Source: Nannochloropsis oceanica (lineage: Eukaryota; Sar; Eustigmatophyceae; Eustigmatales; Monodopsidaceae). From it: a stretch of 64,000 nt of DNA. The stretch is taken from assembly GCA_004519485.1 (NCBI GenBank), contig CP038117.1, positions 186,001-250,000 on the forward strand, in the 5' to 3' direction. The translations under genes and the position numbers were made by a program. Positions 34,312 through 44,823 of this stretch are shown here, piece by piece. The notes beneath the pieces are model-generated. The model made no database searches and was not told the origin of the DNA. It saw only the letters and a program-made list of their open reading frames with translations. Each line of letters begins with the position of its first letter. Within the stretch, counting starts at the first letter, position 1.

Positions 34312-37300
34312 ATGAACAACCAGCATATGCACGAGGGCATCAGCAAGATCGTAGGTATTTCCAAGAAGCATCTGCAGCAGCCGCCGCCTCCGCCTCTGCC
34401 TCCGCCGCCGCCACCGCCGTTTAAGGCAAGAGTAGGAACAGTAGGAGTAGCAGGGGAAGGAGCGACAGCGGCGGGTAGCGAAATCGAGCGTGCTTATTTA
34501 CATCAATGTAAGTTTCGTTGTGTGCAGGTAAAGTGGCTCACTGATCTACCTGTTTTGTGGTGGAGAAATGCTCATACTGTGCCGGCGCGGTGAATGTGCC
34601 TGTGTGTGCGGTGATCGTAGTCATCCTATTGCCTCAATGGTTCTCACATGGCTGACCCTTTCGCCGTACCATATCTGTAACTAAGTCTTGACACCCTTTC
34701 TGTGTACATCCATTCTAATATCCTTATCCCATTCCTTCTCTCGCACACTTACCACACAACCACCAAAAACTCAGGCGTCGCCCAGGTCCAGCCGTTGCCC
34801 GATGACAGCAAGGGCGACTCCCCTGTCAAATGGACCGACGAGCTCTACACAACCGCTCGCTCTACCTTTATGAGAACGTCCTCGTCCTCTACCCCGTCCT
34901 CTTCTGCGTCGTCCTCCCGTCAACCTTCCCCTGCCAAAGCCGCCCATCCTAACGACTCAGTTTTCCAGGCTTCTTTACGCGGCAATCCCTACCTGCATCC
35001 CGCGGTTGTGAAACAGATGCTCGCAAGACTAGAAACAAACAAGACCATGACCCACATGGTGGATGGTGGTGACAGTGACGTGAGCGAGGGGAGCGAGAGA
35101 AGCAGCCACGAGGACGAGGAGGAGGAGACACATGACAGCGCTATTTTCGAGGCGTTATTGGCCAATAATCCTCCTCCTGACACGGATGTGGTGCCAGAGG
35201 TGCAGCTGGACACAGGGTACATCATGGAACATAATCATGACAATAATGCAAGAGAGTGGGCTGAGGAGACTGAGAACGAGGTGGAGAAGCAGGCGGTGCA
35301 GGAGGAACACGAGAAGAAGAAAAAGGAGCAGGAGGAGCAGGAGGGCAGCGGCGATGGTACTGGCGACGAGATGGACGATGCCGATGACGAGATGGAGGAG
35401 GACCAGGACAAGAAGGAGCGGATGCAATCACAATTTACCATGCAGACAGATGTGGCTCCTATTCTCCCTGTGATTCAAGCAGAGAGGAGAAGCCCTGCCT
35501 CTACTCCTCTACCCGTCACCGAAGGCCCGGGTTTTCCTCACCCTTCCGTTTCTGGCTTGGAAGAGGGGCAGGTTGATGCGGAGGCATCGCCAGCTTCATC
35601 ACCAGAACCCGTCATCATCGTCGTCGACCCCGCGTCCGACGCGCTGAATGCCGCCCTTACCTCATTGGAGGAGGAAGAGCCGGAGGAGGGCTGCCAAAGG
35701 CAAATGCAAATAGAGGCGGGTGTGAATGACGACGATGACCAATGTGAGAATATTATGATGACGACAGCGGGGCTCAAGGAAGGAGAGGAGGAGGATAGAG
35801 CGCTGCTCGATGTTTCCATGCGGGCTATCGCATGGTGTGCCACGACGACGACAAGGACGGAGTTATGCATGCATTTGGACAGCGATGGGGAGGAGGACAG
35901 AGGCAACGTCGAGCACCATCAGGATCAGAATGACGAAGGCAATGAGAGCGAAGACGAGTATGCCAGAATCTTTACGCAGCGCGACAAAGAAAGAGAGTAT
36001 CTCTCGGCAGGCCAAGGCAAGGGGTACGAAGCTGCAGCGAGGCAGGTACCCTTGCCACTCTCCCCGCCGCCGCCATCAGCACCTCCACTGCAGCGGCCTA
36101 ACCTTGGAGTAAATGTGGAAGAAGAGGTTCCCGAAGATCCAATAGTCCCTCTGCTTTCATCTCGTACGCCCACATACGAGCCCCCTTTGACTGTGATGGC
36201 CCGTGTGCGCTCTTTCTTAGCACCTCCTCCAAACTCCTCGTCGTCGTTTTTGCCACCGTCATACCCACAAAGTAGCACAGTCTGGCAGTCCAAATCCTCT
36301 CAGCAGCAGAGCCGGCAGCAGCAGCAACAGCAAGAACGGCAACACGAGGATCAGCCGCATCTCAGTGTGGTCAACAAGCATCGCCTCGTCTTGGTGAATC
36401 CTGAGGCTCTCGAGGATGCTGATTCCGGTGCAATTGTGGGAATGGTGTCTGGCATGAAAAATGTGGCGGTAGACGGAGATATAGATGGCCAGGTATGCGC
36501 TCAGGTTTTTGAGCTTGATCGAGCATATTGGTAAGTAGATGTAATGGGCATCGAGGGCGAGTTGGATGGGCAATAATAAATCTTGGTTTTGGGTCCATCA
36601 AATTGAAGCCTCTTGATATCGTAACACTATACAGGTCGGTGGACCCGAGGGATGCGCACTTCGTCAGTCAAGCAGCCTTGTACGCAGATTTGGGCGCAGC
36701 GATGGAGCACGAGGCTTTTGTACAGGGTAGGTGTTGTTGGCGATCATTTATGTGTGAAGATGTAAAATTGTCTAACACCATTTCGCTGTACCGAATAATA
36801 GGGATCGACGTGACGTGCTTCGCCTATGGTGCTTCCAAGAGTGGTAAGACGTACACGTTGTTTGGTCCGGACCAAGCTCTGTTGCAGGATCCTACGCTCC
36901 AGACAAATTCAGATCTGGGTCTGATTCCAAGAATTTTGGGAGGCGCTCTGGCCAAGCACGTAGTCAACACCCATAATATAATCTTAAGCCTGTCGGCGCT
37001 CGAGATTTCTGCTCTGGATACGTTGCAAGATCTCCTGCAGGACCATGGATTCCCAGCGCCGGGTTCCTTGCGCATTTGCGAGCACCCCGTCCATGGGCCA
37101 TTTGTCGAGCATTTGACCATCACTGAGATCCCGACAAATGACAAGCTACAACAAGTGTTAAAGGCCGTGGTGGCAGCGCGACGACGGACAGGAGCTGCAG
37201 GTCATGTCTTGATGACGGTGTACATCACCAGGTAATCAAAAGGATTTGTACAAGAGGACTGGGGAGAAGAGGGCATGAAAAGAATAGTGCGGATTTCCCC

Positions 37301-40300
37301 TCTGCTACAAAGTTTCATCTCACACTTTTCTTCTCACTCCATTTTCATTTCTTTCTTCTTTCTTCAGAGTCTCTATGAGCGGCGCGGTCGTGGGCAAGAC
37401 GCGTATGCATTTTGTCGAACTAGCGGGAGTTCCTCCAACTTGCGATTTTACTACAACGCCTTCCAGCCCCTCTAAAAGCACGTCGTCTTCATATTCGTTT
37501 CATTCTTCTTCGTCGCCGCGACGACGGTACAACAGCAGCATCACAATCGGGAGCAAGAATGGCGTTCGAAGTATCAACACAGTCCAGCCATCCTTGAACG
37601 CCCTGGGTACCATTCTCAAGCAGTTGGGCGAAGGAAAAGACATTTCTTCTTCCTCAAGATGTTCGGCCTTGACATGGCTGACCGAAGGTGCCCTAACGAA
37701 CCCCGAAGGTGGCCATGCCTATTTGTTGTTGTGTTTGAGTCCTGCGTCAGGCGATTACCACGAGACTTTGCGCACCCTTAATTTCGGGGAGCCTTTACGG
37801 TTGAGGCAGGGCGTCAACCGCTGGAGTTCATTACAGGCGTCTATATCCAAGGCGGGCGGGACAGATCCGGGGACTCCGGTGCGTGACGTCGACGTGAGAC
37901 ATTGGTCGATGGTCCACGAAGACTTTGATAGACTGATATGGCGCGTGAGCGGAGGTCTGAAGGCGAATGTGCATCACACTGACGCTCAGATCGATCCTCA
38001 GCAATGCCTGGTCAAACAGCAGGGCATGTGCGCTACAACAGCATCGACGGCTGAGGCGGCCCAACATCCGTTGGGGAGTGACGATGAGGACAGGGACGAG
38101 CACGAGGATGAGGACGAAGGTCGGGATTCTCTGTACGACTCTTTCATTGACAATGCATTGGCATTCTCCAGTGCTCCCCAAGTATCTGCCGAACTCGAAG
38201 AGATTAATCTAAGCTTATCTGGTGGCAGGCCGCATAATCGGAGCTTCCGGGACAAGCCGTTGTTGCAGACTTCCAGTTCAGTTATCTTGTCGACGTCCTC
38301 CTCTCAAACGTCAGGGGGGACGCATCAATCTTGCTACGTGGAAGCTCTGAAGGCGCGAGCTATGGAATTGGAGATCCAGTTGCAGTCGATGCGAAAAGAT
38401 CGCGACATGGCGTTGGCCAAGTCTCAAACAGCGCAAGAGGAGCTGCAGCGCTTTAAGAGTCAGGAGCTAACGACCAAGTCTAAAAAAATCCACGAGCTTG
38501 ATAATGCCCTCACAGCACTACGCCACGAGTATCAAGAGCTGGAGCGAGCGATCCGGAAGTATGATGTAGGTTACCACCAAGTTCCTCAATTTTTTTTTAT
38601 CTATCTCTGACCTGTAATTATTGTGCTAAATTACTGTCCACGTACTAACTCTTCAATCACAGAATGAGCGGATCTACCTGGGGCAACTGCTGGACGAGAC
38701 TAAGACGTCCTACACCGAGAGACTGCAACACCTCGAAGCTCAGGTTCAGCGATTGGAGCTGGAAAAGAAAGAATGGGAGTCCCAGACTTACTTCGGTGGC
38801 AGCCATGGGTCATACGACCAACTGCAGCAACAGCTTATGGCCACAGAGCAGCGAGGGCAACAATTGGCACAGGAGCTGCAAGAGGCGGCTAAACATCTCG
38901 ATAAAGTGAAGCTGGATGCTTCCGATACGGCGCGGAGAAATGTTAGTCTACGAGAGGAAGTGAATACCCTGCGGTCCAAAATGCTTCAACAGCAACAGCA
39001 ACAGCAACAATCGGCGGCGGCCAACGTGGAGGCTTTGCATAAGCAGCATCAGCAACAGCGATTCCAGTTGGTCGAGCAGTTGCGAGCCAAAGATGCGGCC
39101 ATATTCGAACAACGCCGAGAAGGGAGCCGGGTGGCACAGTCACTGCACGACAGGGTACTGACGCTCGAGCAACTTGCGGCTCATGCTGATGGTTGGGCAT
39201 TACGGGACGGCTTGCGCGTCGAAACTGCAGCTCTAGGTGTGGACTTGCGAAGATGGATGGAGAAGATCGACTGGCGCGGGACGAGCTATAGCGGGTTTCC
39301 TTCTCCGTACGACACCCCCTATCCGTCATTGTCGTCTTTCTCCCGCCACGATCACCACCATACAGCGTTCACACCCGCTTTCAGCAGTCCTCAACCTCCT
39401 GTCCCCCCTGTAGCAGCGGCCACCGTTGTAGAGGGCCGCCTGTCGGGCATGAACGAGTGCTTGCGACAGGAAAATATCGAGCTCAAAGGTACGTATCTGT
39501 GTGGGTGGAACGAGCAATGCTTGTCTAATATTCACGTCCCAATCATGCTAGCGACCTACACATGCTCTTTTCAATTTTTACAATCAAAACAGAGAAATTG
39601 CGCGGTTTCGAGTCCCGCAATGCTACCAAGGATTTGGTCGAGACGGTTCTGTCGGGCATCACCCACCAGCAGCACCAGCACCAGCAGCACCAGCAGCATA
39701 GTGGTAGTAGTAGCAAAGCACAGTCAGCAACTGAATGCGACATTGACATTGAGAGCAACGAGGAGGAGTCCATCTATTCCGTGCAGCACTGCCATGGTAG
39801 CCGGGGCGGTGGAAGTGGGAGTCGACACCGCACAGAATACTATTATTGCGACCAAGGAGATGAACTAGAGGAGGATGAATTGAGTGAGAGCAATGATTTC
39901 AATCATCAACTGGAAGTGGAGGCGGAGCTGTCCTGTGCGCGCCAGGAAGCTTTGCGTCTACAGCAGCAGAATCGCGCGCTGCTGGGGGAGCTAGAGGACT
40001 TGGACAAACTGCTCGTGGAAGCTGGTACGTTTGGATCATAGAACACGTTATCTTCTTGTTATCTTTTTTACTTTCATTGATCAATCCCACCAAACCAAGC
40101 ATATGTCAAAACTTCGAACTACTCACTTCTTATTCTCTCTTTCTCTCCCTCTCTCTCTCTCACTCACTCACTCACACACATACATACACACAAACCCCTC
40201 AGAGTCTGAAGGTATCAGCCTGATCAGCAACGGCAAAAACTCCAAGCTGCAGCCCCGATATCCCTCGCCGCCAAGACGAGAGCCCAAAGCATCATCATCC

Positions 40301-40705
40301 CGGCACATCTCGGCAGCTGCCACAGCAGTCAATATAGAAACGATGGGGAAGGATGAAGTCGTTAAGGCCTCGACTGGAATTGCAGTTAACGCAGGTGCCA
40401 GCGCCAGGAGACTTCCAGCTGCTGGCGCCAGCACCAACAAAAGAAGCCAGCAAGACAAGTCGACAAAACAATTCTTGAAGCTCCTAGAAAAGAAGCGCCG
40501 ACAGCAACAACAGGCCGCGACTACTCCTCTCACCTCCACGCCGGCTGCCAAGCCAGTCTCTCCCTCCCTCCGTGGAGGGTTTTCGGCGCCCCGGGAACGG
40601 GAGACGCGCAAGGGTCAGACTGAGTGGGTCCGAGAAAATAAGGTGACAGAGGATTGGATTGGGTCTCTCCGTAATCTAGGGGCGAATCGTCAACATATGA
40701 AATGA
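34312..40705 (+). CDS. Kinesin-like protein with central, degenerate motor domain
   Basis: Eight exons: 34312-34507, 34775-36530, 36635-36726, 36802-37231, 37368-38565, 38663-39488, 39593-40024 and 40203-40705; all GT-AG and in frame, for 1,810 residues (1,844 if the ATG at 34210 is used). Residues 1-640 are Ser/Glu/Asp-rich and disordered. The motor is central, about 640-970: a W-S-V-D entry, FAYGASKSGKTYTLFG (P-loop 691-698), MTVYITR, FVELAG (841-845), SINTVQPSLNALGTIL and a YHETLRTLNFG end. About 1,080-1,400 is coiled coil, and the tail is Gln/Ser-rich and basic. The P-loop is intact. However, switch I has no N-x-x-S-S-R (it reads T-G-A-A-G-H) and switch II is ELAGVP, where kinesins have DLAGSE. 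It likely binds microtubules or nucleotide without normal hydrolysis; cargo and class are unknown. Confidence 0.87.
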
Positions 40706-41028
40706 GCAGGACACCAAGAAGCTTTATGTGTTTGAATGTGACGTGTAATATATTGAGTAATTTCGGGTGCGTCTCCATGTCAATCAGGGGAGGCCAAGAT
40801 TTTCTATTATGAAATTAATGAAAAGCTTTCTAATCAATATGTGCATCCTGTACATGTATCGAGCAGTTGATTTTGCCGCGTGTGAAACGCAGCAAGGTGA
40901 GAAAAGAATAAAGAAAAAGAAGAGCTACGACGACGAGGATCAACCCAAACCTACAATATACATTTGTTTCTATCTCTTTACTCTATTTTCAAACTGCACT
41001 TTCCGCATCTTACACAGTTTCGGCTCAC
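40706..41028. other. Intergenic region between convergent genes
   Basis: A/T-rich 323-bp stretch with the 3' flanks of the kinesin-like gene (+) and PIG-C (-). An AATAAAG near 40907 could serve as a polyadenylation signal for the plus-strand gene. No coding frame is supported. Confidence 0.45.
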
Positions 41029-42310
41029 CTAGGAATCTTCTCCCCCGGTGCCCTCCACTGATGCAATATCCCAAGGACCCTGGATCGTAAATTTATATTG
41101 ATGGATATGTTGTAACCACACTGGGCACACCAACGACACAAAAACCACCACAATCAAATACATTACCAACAGCGGCCGATGCTCCACCGCGGCAGCCAAA
41201 GCGCTCGTCGCCGCCACAACCAGCCCAAGTGCCACCAGGAGGTGGAGAGTCGTGGATCGTCGGTGGGCCAAATGTCGCGCGAGTGGAAAGAAGGCAAACA
41301 GCTCGATGGCTAGAAAGACAAATCCAAAGACCTGCTCGTTGCTTTCCAAGCGGGACGCAAGGAGCACAGCGGCGAACAGCGCGGCATTCAAGGAAAAGGT
41401 CCCGTGGAACTGAGATGGGGAGGTGAGCAGGATGGCCACTGCTGCTGCTTCTGCAGTTGCGGTTTTTGCTTGACATGAGCTTTGAGAGACGTCAGATATG
41501 TCCTTGTCCTCATCCTCGTCGTCATTTTCATTCCCTTCTATGCCTGCAGCAACCTTTGTCGCTCGAACCGTAAAAGATGCGGGGGAGGAAAAGGAGGAAG
41601 AACAGAACAAAGACGAAGATAAAGACCATGCAGCACCATAGTCGTGAAATACCAGATGCAACCCTGAAAGAACTAGAGCCAATGCATAGATAGTGTCGTC
41701 AGAGTACGACACCGTCAATGTCCGTAGCACAGGCGCAATGACTCGCAAGCAAGCCGCACACAACGTGATCCAGCCGCACGTAGAGAGGAGGGTACGAAGC
41801 TGTAGCATTCGTCGGGGATGGATGCAGGCTGCCAGGAGGTAACCGCCTAGAAGGAGGCCGGCGTCGGTGGCGAGGAGGAGGGGGAGGGGAAGGATGTTAT
41901 CGGAGGAGTAGAGGAAGGCCATCTAGATGTAAAAATTGCGGAAAGGAAGTGAAAAGGAGATTGTGAATAGGGAGGATTGGAAGAAGGAGATGAGATGGGA
42001 TGGAATGTGGAGACTTACCAAGAATACGACCACAACGCTGATTTGCTGCGTGACGGCTGTGGCCCGCAAAAAAATATACCGAAGCTCGGGCCGCGAGATG
42101 CCAGCTGCGTATAGAGGGCAGAGAGTGAGGTGATTTTTTCGATTGGTTGATCATAGAATCAGACGCCGTTGCGCTGGAGACATTGGGGAAGGTGGCACAG
42201 AGAGCGAGCGGAATCATGATTTCGCGGGACATACCGTTGGTGACAAGCTTATCCAAAAAGCTGTCCGGCACGTGGTTATCGGGGAATGGCTGTCGAGCGT
42301 ACAAGGCCAT
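41029..42310 (-). CDS. PIGC: GPI N-acetylglucosaminyltransferase subunit C (PIG-C/GPI2)
   Basis: Three exons: 42310-42235, 42104-42019 and 41922-41029; GT-AG and in frame, for 351 residues. PIG-C is a multi-helix ER subunit of the complex that adds GlcNAc to phosphatidylinositol, the first step of GPI-anchor synthesis. The N-terminal signature ALYARQPFPDNHVPDSFLDKL (family: LYERQPFPDNYVD.RFL) is followed by VTQQISVVVVFL, a long hydrophobic core, SDDTIYALALVLSGLHLVFHDYG, NAALFAAVLLASRL, and the tail FTIQGPWDIASVE. A charged insertion (about residues 170-215: Asp/Glu and Ser) is unusual. The ATG at 42310 is the first in frame, but two conserved residues (Trp-Lys) lie just upstream in the same open frame. 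A short N-terminal exon may therefore be missing, or the ATG at about 42390 may belong, in another frame. Confidence 0.93.
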
Positions 42311-43240
42311 CTTCCATTTGACGGCGGGAGACCGGCCAGGGGTGATTGATAGGGATGGGGGCCGCGGGGATGGTGGTGGTTGTGGCCCATGATAAAGTTG
42401 AGGGGAATGGGCGTGTATCTGTGGGTACGTTGATCGCGCCGGTAAGGACAAGACTAGATGGGCCAACAGTAAAATAGACAACCACCGTTCTTACCAGACT
42501 GCCGGCACCCGTAGGTCCCACCGGCGGTGACTTTAGACGCTGCCGTGTGCATGTGTCTTTGGTGGTCGTCATGACACTTTCAACCTGAGGGTGGGACGGA
42601 GGGAGGGAGGGAAGGACACCAAGGTTCAGCAAAAGAGACACTCCTGGGTCAGGACCATCCTATCAGGGCCACAACAGCGTGACAAAGCAGCCCTCAGGCA
42701 TCATGGACCCAGTATTTTCGTGTGGGAAGAGTGGCCAACAACGACGACCGCAGGAGCGTTCGCTCAGACTCTTCAGCGATTACTCTGGGCTGCCTGAGTG
42801 AGGCCAGGAGGAAGCTTGTACTGCTCAGGCCACATCCCAAAGCACGTACCATTTCGCCTTGCACAGTGTGGTGGTCGTTAGGGACGTGCCATTCCGGCAT
42901 TGGTGTACCTGTGCTTGGGGGAATGTAACGACGTTACAGAAAGCAAGTGCGGGCTGGGGTGTGATGATGATCATCGTTCTATCGACTCGGGGTTTCCCAC
43001 TCCGTGCTTCTCCCTCACACGACCTAATAATTCCAATGACTCCTCCCACCACCACAACAATACAGGCACTTGAACGCGCGCCTCCTTGATCGCGGCTTGG
43101 ACGGACTTCTATATAAGCGAGCTTTGCGTGAGGGACTTTGGCTGGAAGCCGCCTCTGCAAGATCAAGCCACGTCCCGTGCTACTTGTTGCACCTCCCCAC
43201 CATCTATCCGTAACAACGGCAGCGATCCCATAGGAGAGGG
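42311..43240. other. Intergenic region, shared 5' flank of PIG-C and the sacsin-like gene
   Basis: 930 bp between divergent genes. The PIG-C frame remains open to 42481 without an ATG. Several short frames on both strands have no motif. A clear TATATAAG lies at 43110 on the plus strand. Confidence 0.5.
43110..43117 (+). promoter_or_regulatory. Probable TATA box of the sacsin-like gene
   Basis: TATATAAG on the plus strand, 124 bases upstream of the ATG at 43241. Its position supports the proposed first exon at 43241-43294 over a start inside the intron at 43499. Confidence 0.5.
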
Positions 43241-44776
43241 ATGGCCACAGATAGGCAGGAGGGAGACTTCTTCGGGGATGATTTTGGGCAAAAGGTACGC
43301 AAGTCTCTTGATTCTTCCATGACCTCATCCTTATGGTTATGGCTCCCGTGCTTCACTCGATCGAGTAGCCTTGATGACTTTTTGGCCTTCGAGCCTCGGT
43401 CTTATGTAAGCATGTAGGAATGATATCGTTGTAAGCTTGTACATATACAGCGCACTCGATTCCTCTGGCCAAATTCAAAGCGCAAATCTCTCAATTCTAT
43501 GTGCAATGCCCTCCCTCCCACCTCCCTCCTTGCCACATTTCTTCTGCGGCATATAATTTTCACAGGCAGAGCCCCACCTCTTCTCCCTTCCTCCCTTCCT
43601 TCCTCCCTATTCCCTTCTCTTCCCCTCCTACAGGTCGACCTCACCGCCCGCATTCGCGAAATCCTGCGCAACTACCCAGCCGGCACCTCCATCCTCAAGG
43701 AACTCGTGCAGAACGCTGATGACGCAGGAGCGCGGGAAGTGCGGCTGGTGATCGATGCACGTCAGCATAATACTATCCATCTCGCTAATCCGTCCTTGGC
43801 GTCTTTGCAAGGACCTGCGTTGCTGTGTTGGAATGACGCGGAGTTTACTGAGGTGGACTTTGAATCGATTCAGAGGATTGGAGATTCATTGAAGAAGGAG
43901 GAGTCGCAGGGGACGAAGACGGGGAGATTTGGGCAGGGGTACAATGCTATATATCACTTGACTGAAGTACCTTTGTTTGTGAGTGGGAGGAATATCGTCA
44001 TGTTTGATCCGCAAGCGAGCTATTTGCCTTATGTTAACCCATCGAACCCGGGGAAAATGATCGACTTCATGAATGAAAAGCACCAGAAGGTCTTGCAGGC
44101 ATATCCTGACCAGTTTCTGCCGGTGCAGGGGGTATTTGGCTGTGATGTGATGGGGGAGGGAGGGAGGGAGGGAGGAAAGCGGTACAAAGCGACTTTGTTC
44201 CGGTTTCCGTTGCGGACCACTGCGCAGGCGGCGACGAGTCGTTTGTCGAAGCAGGCACATAGCGTGGCGTCGATAACAGCTCAACTGGAGACCTTTGCGA
44301 TAGAAGCCCCGAGGATGTTGCTATTTCTCAAGAATGTGGAGCAGCTGTCGGTGTGGCATTGGGCAGGAGAGAGAGGGGAGGGAGGAAGGGAAGGACCTGT
44401 ACGGGTGGCGTATGTGCAGATTGCTAACATCACTGCGGAGATCCGTGGCAAGCGGAGTATGGTTATGGGGGTGCCTGCAAAATCCAATACGAAACAGCAG
44501 CAACAGCAGCCACCACCTGCACCCGTCGTGTGTGATTATATTCTGGAAACAAAGGCATCGGTTGCTCCTACTGCTCCTTCACTGCACGAGACATGGATTG
44601 TCTGCAATCGCCTAGGAGGTGGGAAGGCGTCTGTGCTAGCAGCTGCTGGGGAACATGCTCACCTGAAGCTTATCCCTTGGAGTGGTGTGGCAGGGCGGGT
44701 GGGATATCGGATCAGCAACAGCGACAGCAGCAGTAGCTCCAGCAACAGCTGCAACAGCAGTAGCAGCAGTAGCAGT

Positions 44777-44823
<47 letters not shown>

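Noticed and set aside
43499-43633. ATG at 43499 as start of the sacsin-like protein
   Set aside because: The 45 residues it adds are Pro/Ser/Leu translated from a pyrimidine tract ending in a good acceptor; an upstream exon restores the conserved start.
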